Below are positions 1 through 9,780 of a stretch of 64,000 bases of DNA, in pieces. The notes below the pieces were generated by a model. It was not told the origin of the DNA. It worked only from the letters and a program-made list of their open reading frames with translations, and ran no database searches. The stretch is from Halosimplex pelagicum (GTDB taxonomy: Archaea > Halobacteriota > Halobacteria > Halobacteriales > Haloarculaceae): NCBI RefSeq assembly GCF_013415905.1, contig NZ_CP058909.1:2046001-2110000 (forward strand). The letters run 5' to 3'. Position numbers and translations under genes: made by a program. Within the stretch, counting starts at the first letter, position 1; each line of letters begins with the position of its first letter.

Positions 1-284
1 GCGGCTTCGAACGCGTCCGCGCGGCCGGTTCTCGCCCAGACGGTCGCGTCGTGCGCCTCGGCGTAGTGGGCCACGGCACCGACGTGGTCGGGGTGGTGGT
101 GCGTGACCGCGACGTGGCCCACGTCGCGCTCGGCCGCCAGATCGTCGAGCCGACCGGTCCGGGCGGCGGGGTCGACCAGCAGCGCGGGATCGGCGCCCAG
201 CACGTACGCGGCCGTCTCGCCGGTCGGCGCGCGGGTCTCGACCGCCGCGTCGACTCGCGCCACGTCGGCGTGCCTGGATTCCAT
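1..284 (-). CDS. MBL-fold metallo-hydrolase, N-terminal part (cut by window edge)
   Basis: The minus-strand frame starts with ATG at 284 and runs off the left edge, leaving about 94 residues. It carries the metallo-beta-lactamase metal-binding signature THHHPDHVG near residue 60-68, whose His/Asp residues bind the dinuclear metal centre in glyoxalase II-like hydrolases. The N-terminal part (MESRHADVARVDAAV) fits the first beta strands of this fold. The substrate cannot be inferred because the C-terminal part is outside the window. It is divergently oriented from the lipoprotein gene that follows. Confidence 0.75.
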   Translation of the reverse strand, partial: MESRHADVARVDAAVETRAPTGETAAYVLGADPALLVDPAARTGRLDDLAAERDVGHVAVTHHHPDHVGAVAHYAEAHDATVWARTGRADAFEA

Positions 285-404
285 CGGTATCCCGTTCGGT
301 CGGGCGACACCTGTCAGTTTCGGGACTGCACCGTTCGACGCGTATATGCTTTCTGTCCCGATAGATGCGACGCATTTACCAGTGGGAATCACTTCGTCGG
401 AGTC

Positions 405-932
405 GTGAGACGCACCCTGATAGCGGTCGCACTGGTAGCGATGGTCGCACTGGCGGGCTGTTCGGCGCTGACCGGCGGCGACGCCGCCGACACCGACCGG
501 CCCGGCGCGACGGTTTCGGACGACCGGGTCGCCGTCGAGAACGACGACGCGGGCGCGACCGGGGTCAACCAGACACTTCGCCTCGCGGTCGACGAGACGA
601 CGAACGGGAGCGAGTGGACCGCGATCGGCGCGACGTACCCGCGCGAGAACTTCACCGTCGACTCCGCCCAGCACGGGGAGATCGCCCTCGGCGTCGACAC
701 CGACGACGACGGCGAACTCGACCGCGAGTTCAACGAGAGCCACGTTAGCGGCGTCAACAACAACGCCTACTCCTTCGACGTGACGCTGGACACCGACTAC
801 ACCCTCTCGGAGGGCGACGTGGTCGTCGTCGGCTATCCCGCCGTCGACAACCCCGCCGAACCCGGCGACTACGAGGTCGACGTGCGCGTGAACGACCGGC
901 AGAACGCGACGGGCACGGTCACCATCGAGTGA
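405..932 (+). CDS. Putative haloarchaeal lipoprotein
   Basis: A 175-residue protein starting at GTG 405. This start is chosen because it places a lipoprotein signal peptide at the N-terminus: [19 protein letters not shown], with lipobox LAGC at residues 16-19. The mature part is Asp/Glu/Thr rich with several N-x-S/T sequons. It looks like a beta-sandwich domain (CARDB/Ig-like impression only), ending in alternating beta-strand sequence. It is probably secreted and anchored at the outer face of the membrane. The frame stays open upstream to position 51, but that part lacks coding character. No enzyme motif is visible, so function is unknown. Confidence 0.75.
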   Translation: MRRTLIAVALVAMVALAGCSALTGGDAADTDRPGATVSDDRVAVENDDAGATGVNQTLRLAVDETTNGSEWTAIGATYPRENFTVDSAQHGEIALGVDTDDDGELDREFNESHVSGVNNNAYSFDVTLDTDYTLSEGDVVVVGYPAVDNPAEPGDYEVDVRVNDRQNATGTVTIE

Positions 933-1026
933 CGGTCCCGACGCGGTGACCGCTCGCGATCGCGGCGGCCCGCGGCCCCGCGGGGGTCGACAGGCATTTA
1001 CTCGCGGCCGGGCGACTCACCGACAG

Positions 1027-2508
1027 ATGCGCGAGGCACACCCCGTCGAGCGGGCGGTCGGGATGGCATACTACGTCAGCGACGCGCCCGGGGTGGGCGG
1101 CCACCTCCGCGAGTCGCCCGAGGACTTCCGCGTCACCGAGGTCGAGGCGTTCGAGCCCGACCCGCTCGACGCCGACGCCGGCGCCTACCCCAACGTGCTC
1201 GCACGGGTCACGCTGCGAGGGTGGGACACCAACGACTTCGCGTCGGAACTGTCGGATCGCCTGGGTATCTCCCGCGAACGCGTCTCCTGGGCGGGGACGA
1301 AGGACAAACACGCCGTCACGACGCAGCTGTTCTCGGTCGCCAAGGCCGACCCCGACGAGGTGCGAGCGGTCGAGATCCGCGACGCCGAGGTCGAACTCCT
1401 CGGCCGAACTGGCCGGCCCGTTCTCTTCGGCGATCTGGCGGGCAACGCCTTCGAAATCACCGTCCGCGGCGTCGACGAACCCGAACACGCCGACGCGACG
1501 ACCTCGGACCTGCGGGCGTTCGCGAGCGGGGACGACGCCGCGGAGTCAGGGGACCCGGACGCCGCGGCCGACGAACCCGCGACCGTCGGAGTCCCGAACT
1601 ACTTCGGGCAGCAGCGGTTCGGCAGCAAGCGGCCGGTCACCCACGAGGTCGGCCTGGAGATCCTCCGCGGCGACTGGAAGGGCGCGGTGCTGGCCTACGT
1701 CGGCAGTCCGGCCGAGCGCGAACCGGAGTCGACGCGGGAGGCCCGCGCGTACGTCGACGAGACCGAAGACTGGGCGGGCGCGCTCGATAGGCTGCCGAAG
1801 CGACTCGGCTTCGAGCGGTCGATGTGTCACCGGCTGGTCGAGCGACAGGAGGAGCGAGGGGGCGAGGGAGAGGGAGACGGCGAGTGCGAGCGCGGCGACG
1901 ACGGCCTCACCGACGAGGACTACCGCGCCGCACTGGAAGCGGTCCCCTCCAATCTCCAGCGGCTGTTCGTCAACGCCGCCCAGTCCTACGCGTTCAACCG
2001 GATGCTCTCCGAGCGACTGGAGCGGGGCCTCCCGTTCCACGAGCCCGTGGCGGGCGACGTGGTCTGTTTCGCCGATTCGGAGGCGCCCGAGGGTGTCGCG
2101 CTGCCGGACACCGACCGCACCCAGCGCGTGACCGAGGACCGGCTGCGGACGGTCCGCCGCCACTGCGAGCGCGGGCGGGCGTTCGTCACCGCACCGCTGG
2201 TCGGCACCGAGACCGACCTCGCCGACGGCGAGATGGGCGAGATCGAACGCGCGGTGCTGGACGACCTGGACCTCGACCCCGCGGACTTCGACCTGCCGGG
2301 CGAGTTCGAGTCGACGGGGACTCGGCGGGCGGTCCTGTTGCGGACGGAGCTGTCCGTCGACCGCGCCGCCCCCGACCGGGACGGCGACGACGCCGACGAC
2401 GCCGACGACACCGACGGCGCGCTCGCCTTCGAGTTCACGCTGCCGAAGGGGAGTTACGCGACGGTCGTCCTGCGCGAGTACCTCAAGCGCGACCCCGACG
2501 ACCTCTGA
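1027..2508 (+). CDS. truD: tRNA pseudouridine(13) synthase TruD
   Basis: A 493-residue protein of the archaeal/eukaryotic-type TruD (Pus7) family, which isomerises U13 of tRNA to pseudouridine. Start ATG 1027 gives [16 protein letters not shown], and the expected N-terminal phrase [11 protein letters not shown] follows. The catalytic motif [11 protein letters not shown] lies near residues 90-101, with the nucleophilic Asp in TKDKH. The NYFGQQRFG motif lies near residue 190, and the inserted TRUD domain follows. A low-complexity Glu/Gly stretch near residues 275-295 and an Asp run near 455-465 are acidic loops typical of halophiles. The C-terminus [18 protein letters not shown] is the usual end of the family. 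Identification is firm. Confidence 0.96.
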   Translation: MREAHPVERAVGMAYYVSDAPGVGGHLRESPEDFRVTEVEAFEPDPLDADAGAYPNVLARVTLRGWDTNDFASELSDRLGISRERVSWAGTKDKHAVTTQLFSVAKADPDEVRAVEIRDAEVELLGRTGRPVLFGDLAGNAFEITVRGVDEPEHADATTSDLRAFASGDDAAESGDPDAAADEPATVGVPNYFGQQRFGSKRPVTHEVGLEILRGDWKGAVLAYVGSPAEREPESTREARAYVDETEDWAGALDRLPKRLGFERSMCHRLVERQEERGGEGEGDGECERGDDGLTDEDYRAALEAVPSNLQRLFVNAAQSYAFNRMLSERLERGLPFHEPVAGDVVCFADSEAPEGVALPDTDRTQRVTEDRLRTVRRHCERGRAFVTAPLVGTETDLADGEMGEIERAVLDDLDLDPADFDLPGEFESTGTRRAVLLRTELSVDRAAPDRDGDDADDADDTDGALAFEFTLPKGSYATVVLREYLKRDPDDL

Positions 2509-2609
2509 GCGCGCCGGGCGCTGCCGGGTCGGGGGCGTTCGGCTGTGACCGACACCCACGGAGCGGGATTTCCGCGCCGCTTTTGACGCTCGCACGGGAC
2601 CGATCCGAC

Positions 2610-3335
2610 ATGGAGTGTCGGCGCTGTGGCTCGTCGCTGGAGCGGCCGGGCGACTACTGCCTGGTCTGTCGCTCCGAGAACGCCGACGCCGTCGTGCTGG
2701 AACTCGACCGCGACCGCGCCCGCGTGACGACGCTCGTCGACGAGGAAGTAGTGGGCGTCCGCGAGGTGACGACCACCCCCGAGGACGGCGACGAGAGCGA
2801 GGTCGTCGAACTGCGGAACTTCGCCGGCCTCGTCGCCGATGAAGTGCGGCGCAAGCGCCCCGAGGAGGTGTACGCGACCGGCGAGCGCGAGGTGCTGCGG
2901 GCGGTTCGGGGCCAGTTACACCACGACTTCTACCGGGTCGGCGACGACGAGGACCCCGTCGAGTCGGTGCTCTCCCGTCGGGGCGACGCGCCGCTGGAGG
3001 TCGTCGAGACCGCACCCCGGGAGAAGATCGGGGGGTCCCACTCGACGCTCGTCGGCGGCCGCGCAGGCCAGCGCGCCATCCAGACCGTCGCCGGCCACCC
3101 CCACGTCAAGAAGATCATCCCCGGCCCCATCGACGCCGGCGGCTCGGGGTCGCGGTCGGGCGTGCGCGCGAAGGCCACTCGCGCCGGCGAGAACGGCAAC
3201 GTCCGCCTGCTCATCCGCGACGGCTCCTCCGTTCAGGAGAACCGCGTCGTCACCACCGCCCGCGAGCGCGACCTCGGCGAAGTAGTCCGGGAAGACCTCA
3301 ACGAGGCGCTGCGCGAGGCCGACCTGCAGGACTGA
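2610..3335 (+). CDS. DUF2103-type metal-binding protein
   Basis: A 241-residue protein with start ATG 2610. The N-terminus has a zinc-ribbon-like C4 cluster, MECRRCGSSLERPGDYCLVC. The C-terminal half contains REKIGGSHSTLVGGRAG followed by HPHVKKIIPGPI, which match the DUF2103 domain of predicted archaeal metal-binding proteins. A nucleic-acid-related role would fit the zinc ribbon and the basic C-terminal segment, but no biochemical function is known to me. It sits about 100 bp downstream of truD on the same strand, so read-through transcription is possible. Family assignment is good; function is open. Confidence 0.8.
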   Translation: MECRRCGSSLERPGDYCLVCRSENADAVVLELDRDRARVTTLVDEEVVGVREVTTTPEDGDESEVVELRNFAGLVADEVRRKRPEEVYATGEREVLRAVRGQLHHDFYRVGDDEDPVESVLSRRGDAPLEVVETAPREKIGGSHSTLVGGRAGQRAIQTVAGHPHVKKIIPGPIDAGGSGSRSGVRAKATRAGENGNVRLLIRDGSSVQENRVVTTARERDLGEVVREDLNEALREADLQD

Positions 3336-3448
3336 CGACGAGCGTCTCCGACGACCACCTGACCCTTCCGCCGCCCGACCTTCGTTTTCACATCTGATAC
3401 CAGATATGTATGCGACCGTAGTCGAACCGACCCTATATATAACCGGGA

Positions 3449-3454
3449 TTTATA
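3449..3454 (+). promoter_or_regulatory. TATA box of the transducer gene
   Basis: TTTATA lies 26 bp before the ATG at 3480. With usual archaeal spacing, transcription would start at or next to the start codon, giving a leaderless mRNA. A second AT-rich stretch (TATATATAA) lies just upstream at 3434-3442. Confidence 0.55.
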
Positions 3455-3479
3455 CGGGGGTCTGAAAAACGTCAGATCG

Positions 3480-6011
3480 ATGGACGGAGAGGACAGCGGC
3501 GGGGTCGGATCGTACGTTCCGGACGTGATACGCGGGCGATTCGTGCTGAAGCTCGCGGCGGTCGTCGCGGTCGCGGTCGTCGTCTCGTCGGCGATCGGGC
3601 TGATGTTCTACGCGAACGCCACCGACCGGATCGACAGCCAGTTATCGGATCGTGTAACGTCGACGGCCCAGCTCCAGGCCCAGGGGCTCGAACGGTGGGT
3701 CGGCGGCGTCCGCCACCAGACGCGGCTCATCTCGCAGGCGCCGCCGTTCCAGCGCGACGACCGCGAGGCGATCGACTACCACCTCCTGCGCCAGGGCGGG
3801 CGGATGAGCGAGTCGATCCTGGACGTGCATTACGTCGACTCCCACAGCCGGGAGGTGCTGGTGAGCACGAACGACAGCGTCGAGGGGACGAACCTCTCGC
3901 GAGCGGGCGTCCCCTGGGCGCGCGACCGCGCGGCGACGGTCGGTCGCGTGACCAACATCGCCGAACGCGTCTTCGTCGCGAGCGAGCCCTACGAGTCGCC
4001 CTCCTCGGGCGAGCGAGTACTCGCGTTCGTCAGCGCCGCGCCGAAGAACACCGAGAACCTCGTCGTCGTCGAGGCCGATCTCGGAGCGCGCGCCCAGCAG
4101 TTCCATCAGACGGTCGACGAGGCGTCGACGACCGTCCAACGCCGCAACGGGGCCCGCGTGATGGGGACACTCTCGGGGAACGCGACCCTGCCGGGCGAAC
4201 TCACGTCGGCCGAGTCGGCCGGGCTCACCCGCGGCGACGGGAACGTCGTCGGATTCGCGCCGGTCGACGGCACGGACTGGACGGTGGCGACGGTCGTCCC
4301 GGCGAGCGCCGCCTACTCGATGCGCAACTACGTCGGGTCGAGTCTGCTCGCGGGGGTCGGCGCGACCGTCGCGGTGTTCGCCGTCGCGACGATCGCCTTC
4401 GGGCGCCGGTCGGCCAAGACGCTCGACGACCTGGCCGAGCGGGCCCGCGCCATCGAGGACGGCGACCTCGACGTGGACTGTTCGACCGACCGGGTCGACG
4501 AGTTCGGTCGGCTCTACGGCGCCTTCGACGAGATGCGCGACTCGCTACGCGAGCAGATCGCCGCCGCCGAGTCGGCCAGGGACGAGGCCGAGCAGGCGCG
4601 CGAACGGGCGGAGGCCGCGCGGGCGGAGGCCGACGAGGCCAAGCGAGAGGCCGAGCGGCTCAACGACCGTCTGGAGGCGCGGGCGAGCGAGTACGGCGAC
4701 GTGATGGCCGCCTGCGCGGCGGGCGACCTGACCCGGCGGCTCGACGCCGAGGCCGACAGCGACGCGATGGCCGAGATCGCGACGGCCTACAACGATATGA
4801 TGGACGAGTGGGAGGCCACGATCCGACGGGTCCGTGCGTTCGGCGAGGCGGTCGGGACCGCCGCCGCGGACGTGACCGAGACGGTCGACGACGTGCGCGA
4901 CCGGAGCGCGGGCGTCCGCGACGCCGCCGAGACGATGTCCGACGACGCGGCCGCACAGTCGGCGAAACTCGACGCGGTCTGGGCGGAGCTCGACGACCTC
5001 TCGGCGACCGTCGAGGAGGTGTCGACCGTCGCCGACTCCGTCCGGACGACCGCCGACGAGACGCTCGAACGCAGCGAGGCCGGCCGCGAGGCCGCCGCGG
5101 CCGCCGCCGACGCCCTCGGCGACATCGAGGACTCGACCGACGAGACGCTCGCGCAGGTCGAGGCTCTCGACGACCTGACGGCCGAGATCGAGGCCGTGAC
5201 CGACCTCATCGGCGACATCGCCGAGCAGACGAACATGCTCGCGCTGAACGCCAACATCGAGGCGGCCCGCGCCGGGACCGACGGCGGTGGCGACGGCTTC
5301 GCCGTCGTCGCCGCGGAGGTCGAGGAACTGTCCGAGGAGACCGTCGAAGCCACCGCCGAGATCGAGTCCGCCATCGACCGGATGCGCGGACAGATGGAGA
5401 CCGCGGTCGACGAGGTCACGGCGACCAGCCGGAAGGTCTCCGCGGGGACCGAGACCGTCGCGGACGCGCTGGCGGCGTTCGACGACATCGCCGACGGGAT
5501 CGAGGCGACGACCGACGGCGTCCGCGAGATCGACCGCGCGACCGCCGAGCAGGCCGAGTCCACCCAGGAGGTCGTCGCGATGGTCGAGTCGGTCTCCGAG
5601 ATCGGCGACCGGACGGCCGCCCAGTCCGACGCGGTCGCGGACGACGCCACCGAGCAGTCGGCCGTCGTCGACGAGGTCGGTCGCGACATCGGGACCCTCG
5701 CCGACCGCGCCGCCGAACTCGACGACGCGCTGGCCGCCTTCGATGTCGAGACCGACAGCGGGTCCGCCGGTGAGGGCGGCAGCGGACTCGCGTCCGACCG
5801 TGGCCGCGGTGTCGAACGGGGGCCGGATGCCGGCACGGACGCCGGTGCGGACGACCGATCGGAGGCCCCGCCGCTCGACACTACCGGGCCGGACGCGCAG
5901 ACCGACGAGGGGGACGAACGGGTTCGACGCGTCGAATCCAGCGAGATCGTCTCTGTGGAGGGAGGCCCCGTCGAAGCGGTCGAGGGTGAGACGGGCGGGA
6001 CCGACGACTGA
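3480..6011 (+). CDS. Halobacterial transducer (methyl-accepting chemotaxis protein)
   Basis: An 843-residue membrane chemoreceptor. TM1 is at about residues 20-44. An extracellular Cache-like sensor domain spans about 45-285 and TM2 about 286-308. A HAMP domain (DDLAERARAIEDGDLDVD) and a second HAMP-like segment near 395-445 follow. The cytoplasmic signalling coiled coil runs from about 450 to 755. Its hairpin tip, EQTNMLALNANIEAARAG, lies near residues 580-598 and contacts CheA/CheW. Flanking Glu/Gln pairs are candidate methylation sites. The last 90 residues are an acidic disordered tail. The ligand cannot be told from sequence. No other che gene is nearby, as is usual for dispersed haloarchaeal transducers. 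Confidence 0.92.
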   Translation: MDGEDSGGVGSYVPDVIRGRFVLKLAAVVAVAVVVSSAIGLMFYANATDRIDSQLSDRVTSTAQLQAQGLERWVGGVRHQTRLISQAPPFQRDDREAIDYHLLRQGGRMSESILDVHYVDSHSREVLVSTNDSVEGTNLSRAGVPWARDRAATVGRVTNIAERVFVASEPYESPSSGERVLAFVSAAPKNTENLVVVEADLGARAQQFHQTVDEASTTVQRRNGARVMGTLSGNATLPGELTSAESAGLTRGDGNVVGFAPVDGTDWTVATVVPASAAYSMRNYVGSSLLAGVGATVAVFAVATIAFGRRSAKTLDDLAERARAIEDGDLDVDCSTDRVDEFGRLYGAFDEMRDSLREQIAAAESARDEAEQARERAEAARAEADEAKREAERLNDRLEARASEYGDVMAACAAGDLTRRLDAEADSDAMAEIATAYNDMMDEWEATIRRVRAFGEAVGTAAADVTETVDDVRDRSAGVRDAAETMSDDAAAQSAKLDAVWAELDDLSATVEEVSTVADSVRTTADETLERSEAGREAAAAAADALGDIEDSTDETLAQVEALDDLTAEIEAVTDLIGDIAEQTNMLALNANIEAARAGTDGGGDGFAVVAAEVEELSEETVEATAEIESAIDRMRGQMETAVDEVTATSRKVSAGTETVADALAAFDDIADGIEATTDGVREIDRATAEQAESTQEVVAMVESVSEIGDRTAAQSDAVADDATEQSAVVDEVGRDIGTLADRAAELDDALAAFDVETDSGSAGEGGSGLASDRGRGVERGPDAGTDAGADDRSEAPPLDTTGPDAQTDEGDERVRRVESSEIVSVEGGPVEAVEGETGGTDD

Positions 6012-6109
6012 GTCGGTCGACCGCGGCGACTGCGGCGGAAGCCGCCGACCGATCCGGAACTGGGACCGTCTCGGCGACTCTTGTAGGCCCCCGAGCTATC
6101 GGGGGTGCA

Positions 6110-7195
6110 ATGTGGGAACTCGGTCCCGACGCTGACGAACCGGAGTGGCGCACAGTCGAGAGTCCCTTCGAGAAGACGATCTTCGCGGTGGTCGAGACCG
6201 CCGAAGGCCCCTACGCCATCGGCGACGGGGGGACGCTGCTGGCCGACCGTGGCGGCGGCTGGGAGGTCGTCCTCGACGACGGCCCCCGCACTCGCGACAA
6301 CCAACTGCGCGGGATGGACGTGACCAGCGACGGCAAGCGGGTGTGGTTCGCCGGCTCCAGCGGCGCGCTGGGCTGTTACGACGTGGAGACTCGCCGGAAG
6401 TACGACTACTCGAACCCCAACGAGATGACGAGCACCTGGGAGGGGCTGGCCGTCGCCGGCCCCGCCGGCTCCGAGAAGGTGCTGGTGGCCAACGGCTCCG
6501 GCGAGGTGTTGCCCTTCTCCGTCGACGGCTTCGACGAGGACTGGGAGGCGGTGAGCAAGCCGGCCTCGAAGGGGTCGAACATCGCGGCGCTCGCGGCCTC
6601 GCCCGACGGGGTCGGCTACGCGGTCGACACGAGCGGCAACGCCTTCCGCACGACCGCCACCGACGGCTGGGAGGACATCGGTATCGTCAACGCCCAGGTG
6701 AAGTTCTACGACATCTACGCCGGCCGCGAGGGACGGGTGTACGTCGCCGCCGGCGACGGGCGTATCTACCGCTACGACGACTCCTACCACTCCTGGACGC
6801 CGATCGGTGTCGCCGAGAAGTCCCTGCGGGCGTTCGACATCCACGGCGACCAGATGGTCGTCATCGGCCACGGCGGGACCATCTACGAACGGGACGGCTC
6901 CTCGCGCTGGCGGAAGCTCACCTCGCCCGTCGGCGTCCAGCTGTACGACGTGGCGCTGGGCGACCCCGACATCATCGTCGGCAACTCGGGGACGATCCTC
7001 GAACGACCGCGCGGCCAGCCCCGCGACGCCGGTACCAGCCCCGACGGCGACAACTACGACGACCGCGGCGAGTACTTCGACGCCGACGAGACGGGCCCCG
7101 GCGAGTCCGGCGGGTCGTCCGGTGACTCGGGTTCGACCAGCGGCGCGTCCGGCGGAAGTTCGGGCGCCGCGACCGGCGGCTCCACCGGCGACTGA
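6110..7195 (+). CDS. Beta-propeller-like repeat protein, paralog A
   Basis: A 361-residue protein starting at ATG 6110 (MWELGPDADEPEWRTVES). It contains repeated beta-blade-like units with phrases such as GDGGTLLADRGGGWEVV, DVTSDGKRVWFAGSSGALG and GNSGTILERPRG. These resemble BNR/Ycf48-like photosystem-assembly propeller repeats. The last 50 residues are a Gly/Ser-rich low-complexity tail. There is no signal peptide or TM segment, so it is probably cytoplasmic. A clear paralog lies directly downstream in the opposite orientation (7233-8198), sharing the MWE start and blade phrases. Function is unknown; a scaffold or sensor role is only a guess from the fold. Confidence 0.7.
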   Translation: MWELGPDADEPEWRTVESPFEKTIFAVVETAEGPYAIGDGGTLLADRGGGWEVVLDDGPRTRDNQLRGMDVTSDGKRVWFAGSSGALGCYDVETRRKYDYSNPNEMTSTWEGLAVAGPAGSEKVLVANGSGEVLPFSVDGFDEDWEAVSKPASKGSNIAALAASPDGVGYAVDTSGNAFRTTATDGWEDIGIVNAQVKFYDIYAGREGRVYVAAGDGRIYRYDDSYHSWTPIGVAEKSLRAFDIHGDQMVVIGHGGTIYERDGSSRWRKLTSPVGVQLYDVALGDPDIIVGNSGTILERPRGQPRDAGTSPDGDNYDDRGEYFDADETGPGESGGSSGDSGSTSGASGGSSGAATGGSTGD

Positions 7196-7212
7196 CCTGG
7201 TTCCGACGCGAC

Positions 7213-7234
7213 CGCCGCGGCTCGCGGTTTTTTT
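7213..7234. terminator. GC hairpin with T-run between convergent genes
   Basis: A short GC palindrome (CCGCGGCTCGCGG) is followed by seven T residues, inside the 37-bp gap between the convergent propeller paralogs. A stem followed by a T-run suits termination of the plus-strand gene; the T-run overlaps the stop codon of the minus-strand gene. No experimental support. Confidence 0.5.
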
Positions 7235-8198
7235 AGTTCGACTCGGACGCACCGCTCGCTCGATTCGACTCCGAGGCGGCCGTCCGTTCGAGGATCAGTC
7301 CGTTCGACCCGACGGCGACGGTCGGGTCGCCGCTCGCGACGCCGCGGATCGTCTTCGACCCGTCCCAGCGCTCGCGCCGCCAGCCGGCGCCGCCCCGCGC
7401 GTACAGCGAGCCGCCGGTCCCGGCGGCCAGTGAGGGCGGGTCCGCCGTCGAGTCGTCCGCCGCCGAGCCGCCAGCCGCGAGCGTCCGGACGGTGAAATCA
7501 CCGAGCGTGTGTGGCGTCCACGCCGACCCGTCGGGCGGACCGCCGTAGACGCGCCCGTTGCCGCCGCCGACGAGCAGGCAGTCGGGCGATGCGGCGACGG
7601 CGTAGAGGCTGTTCCCCGCGCCCTCGACGCCGATCCGTTCCCAGCCGTCGGTGCCGGTGGTCCGGTAGACCGCGGCGTTGCTGTCGACCGCGAAGCCGAC
7701 GCCGTCGGCCGCGGCCAGCGCGGTGACGGCCGTATCTCCGGACGGGACGGTGGTCGGTCCCCAGTCGAGCGTTCGGCCCGAGACTTCGGCGGGGAAGACG
7801 TGGCCGCTCCCGTCGGCGACGAGCAGTTTCTCCGAGCCCCGTTCGCCCTCGACCGCCAGCGCGCCGAAGCCGTCGGTGATCCCCCGCGGCTCCGAGCGGT
7901 CGACCCGCCGGCCGGTCGGCAGGTCGTACCACCCGAGCGCGCCGTTGGCGCCGACGAACCAGACGCGCTCCCCGTCGCTCGTCGCGTCGACCGCCCGGAG
8001 CGTCTCGCCGCGCGCGCTCGGGCCGTCCTCGACGACGACGCCCCAGGTGCCGCCCGTCGCGCGGGCGACGACGGCCCCGCCCGTCGCGACGGCGCATGGT
8101 CCCTGGCTGGTGGCGGCCACGTCGTGATACGTGTCCGGGACCGGCGAGTCGACGGCCGTCCAGCGGGCCGGTGGGGCCCCGGACGCGAACTCCCACAT
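7233..8198 (-). CDS. Beta-propeller-like repeat protein, paralog B
   Basis: A 321-residue protein starting at ATG 8198 (MWEFASGAPPARWTAVDS). It aligns by eye over most of its length with the neighbour at 6110-7195. Shared phrases include DATSDGERVWFVGANGALGWYD, split as DATSDGERVW and FVGANGALGWYD, then GSEKLLVADGSGHVFP and GSNGLILERTA. About six blade-like units are visible, without a signal peptide. The C-terminus ends in an Asn/Ser/Glu tail rather than the Gly/Ser tail of paralog A. The convergent pair probably arose by inverted duplication and divergence. Function is unknown. Confidence 0.7.
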   Translation of the reverse strand: MWEFASGAPPARWTAVDSPVPDTYHDVAATSQGPCAVATGGAVVARATGGTWGVVVEDGPSARGETLRAVDATSDGERVWFVGANGALGWYDLPTGRRVDRSEPRGITDGFGALAVEGERGSEKLLVADGSGHVFPAEVSGRTLDWGPTTVPSGDTAVTALAAADGVGFAVDSNAAVYRTTGTDGWERIGVEGAGNSLYAVAASPDCLLVGGGNGRVYGGPPDGSAWTPHTLGDFTVRTLAAGGSAADDSTADPPSLAAGTGGSLYARGGAGWRRERWDGSKTIRGVASGDPTVAVGSNGLILERTAASESNRASGASESN

Positions 8199-8334
8199 AC
8201 CCCGACTCGCGCGGCCGCGGACGTAAGCGGACGCGACGGTCCCGTCTCCGGGACGGTCACGCCGCCGGGAGCGTCGCGGTCGCTTTTCCCCGCGGTCGGC
8301 CAAACGGGGGCGAGCCGACGGGACGGAGGATTCT

Positions 8335-9108
8335 ATGACAGGTGACACGACGACCGACCGCGAGGAGAGAGGAGACGACGGCGACGGTGAGCGTGGTGCG
8401 AGCACCGGGGACGGGGCGGCCGACCCGGCCGCCCTCGCGGTGGCGCGGGCGGAGGCCCGTCACACGCTCGGCGAACAGATCGACGCGCTGACCGCCACGG
8501 ACGCCAAGGCGCTCAAGTTGGTGCAGTTCTCGACCGGGTTGCTCGGCGTCGTCCTCTCGGTCCTGTCGTTCGCCGGTCCGGGCGCGCGGGCGGCGGCGAA
8601 CCGATATCTGGTCGCCGGTACGGGGCTGTTGGTCGTCGCGGCCGTCGTCGCCGTCGTGGCCTACACCGCGACGGCCCGCGTGGTGGGTATCGACGGCGAC
8701 AGCCTCCGGCGGACGACCGAGGGGGTCTCCGAGCGCTCGCTCGAACGGGCGCTGGTCGCGGAGTACGCCGACTGGATCCGGTTCAACGCCGTCGTCAACC
8801 GCCGGGGCGCCCTGCTGGTCACGGTCACGCTGCTCTGTGTCCTCGGCGGGATCCTGGCGTTCGCGCTCGGCGTCCTGCGCGCGACGCTCGGCCCGCTGCA
8901 CCCGACCGTCCCCCTCGCGGCGCTGGGGGTCCTCGCGGCGGCCTGCTACGCGACCCGGGCCCACCGGCAGGTCCTTCGAGTCCGCGCGGTGGACCGCCCC
9001 AGCTACGGGGACCGCTCCGACGGGGACCGGTCCGACGAGCGGTCGGCCGGCCCCCGGATCGACGGCCAGGAGGCGTTCGTCGGCGACAGCGTCCGCGACC
9101 CCGACTGA
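8335..9108 (+). CDS. Four-TM membrane protein of unknown function
   Basis: A 257-residue protein starting at ATG 8335. The first 35 residues are a charged disordered tail. An amphipathic segment (RHTLGEQIDALTATDAKALK) precedes TM1 (about 62-82) and TM2 (about 90-112). A cytoplasmic loop of about 45 residues follows, then TM3 and TM4 (about 160-205) and an acidic tail. The layout DAKALKLVQFSTGLLGVVLS before a TM pair resembles the transmembrane effector domain found in Pycsar-type systems, but no cyclase is adjacent. That resemblance is weak and is inference only. It is a single gene between two minus-strand genes. Confidence 0.6.
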   Translation: MTGDTTTDREERGDDGDGERGASTGDGAADPAALAVARAEARHTLGEQIDALTATDAKALKLVQFSTGLLGVVLSVLSFAGPGARAAANRYLVAGTGLLVVAAVVAVVAYTATARVVGIDGDSLRRTTEGVSERSLERALVAEYADWIRFNAVVNRRGALLVTVTLLCVLGGILAFALGVLRATLGPLHPTVPLAALGVLAAACYATRAHRQVLRVRAVDRPSYGDRSDGDRSDERSAGPRIDGQEAFVGDSVRDPD

Positions 9109-9147
9109 CCGCTGGACCGCCCGACCGCGTGCGCCGGGGGCATCCCC

Positions 9148-9687
9148 TCAGTCGGCGCCCGCGGCGTCCAGCGCGGCCAGCAGCTGGTCGCGGCCGGAGG
9201 CGCGGAACGGGGCGTCGAGGTCGCGGAGTTCGGCGCGGGAGAAAAAGCGCGCCGCGGCTGCGTCCGAGCCGGCCGCGGCGGTCCCGCTCGCGGCGTCGGC
9301 GGGCGCGGCGTAGTTGAACGAGACCATCGTCGCCGCGCCGAAGTCGAGGAAGCCGTCGCCGAGGAGTTCGAGGTCGGCGGGTGCCACCGACAGCCCGGTC
9401 TCCTCTTCGAGTTCGCGCGCGGCGCCGGCGCGGGGCGGTTCGCCGCCTTCGATCCGGCCGCCGGGCAGCGCCCACTTGCCGGCGTCCTCGCCGACGCCGA
9501 GTCGGACCAGCAGGAGGTCGTCGCCGTCGACGACCGTCGCCCGCGCCATCGGGACCGGGTTCCGGTATATCGTCAGGTCGCAGGCCGCGCAGTGCGGGCG
9601 GACCCCGTCGGAAGTCTCCCGGTCACCGAGTTCGGCGCCGCAGGTCGGGCAGTGCGTGACGGCGTCGGTCTCGACCGTCCATCCCAT
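9148..9687 (-). CDS. NUDIX hydrolase with N-terminal zinc ribbon
   Basis: A 179-residue protein starting at ATG 9687 ([20 protein letters not shown]). Residues about 13-42 form a zinc ribbon (CPTCG...HCAAC), as in NudC-like and haloarchaeal ADP-ribose/NADH pyrophosphatase relatives. The Nudix box is [20 protein letters not shown] followed by ETGL and is complete, including the REL-EE metal-binding residues. It would hydrolyse a nucleoside diphosphate linked to another moiety; the exact substrate is unknown. It is divergent from the eL43-rpo12-pcc1 operon. Confidence 0.88.
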   Translation of the reverse strand: MGWTVETDAVTHCPTCGAELGDRETSDGVRPHCAACDLTIYRNPVPMARATVVDGDDLLLVRLGVGEDAGKWALPGGRIEGGEPPRAGAARELEEETGLSVAPADLELLGDGFLDFGAATMVSFNYAAPADAASGTAAAGSDAAAARFFSRAELRDLDAPFRASGRDQLLAALDAAGAD

Positions 9688-9780
9688 GGGCGGCCCGTCG
9701 GGCGGCGCGACCAAACGAGTTACGCCCGTTTGGGGCTCGGCGGACTGACCACCCCGGCCGGTCGGACACGACTCGCAGGG

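Noticed and set aside
946-6011. Many long overlapping open frames on both strands in the GC-rich part (for example 1546-3015 minus, 3695-5773 plus, 4787-7252 minus)
   Set aside because: They are Arg/Pro/Ala-rich shadows of truD, the DUF2103 gene and the transducer, which have clear family motifs in their own frames.
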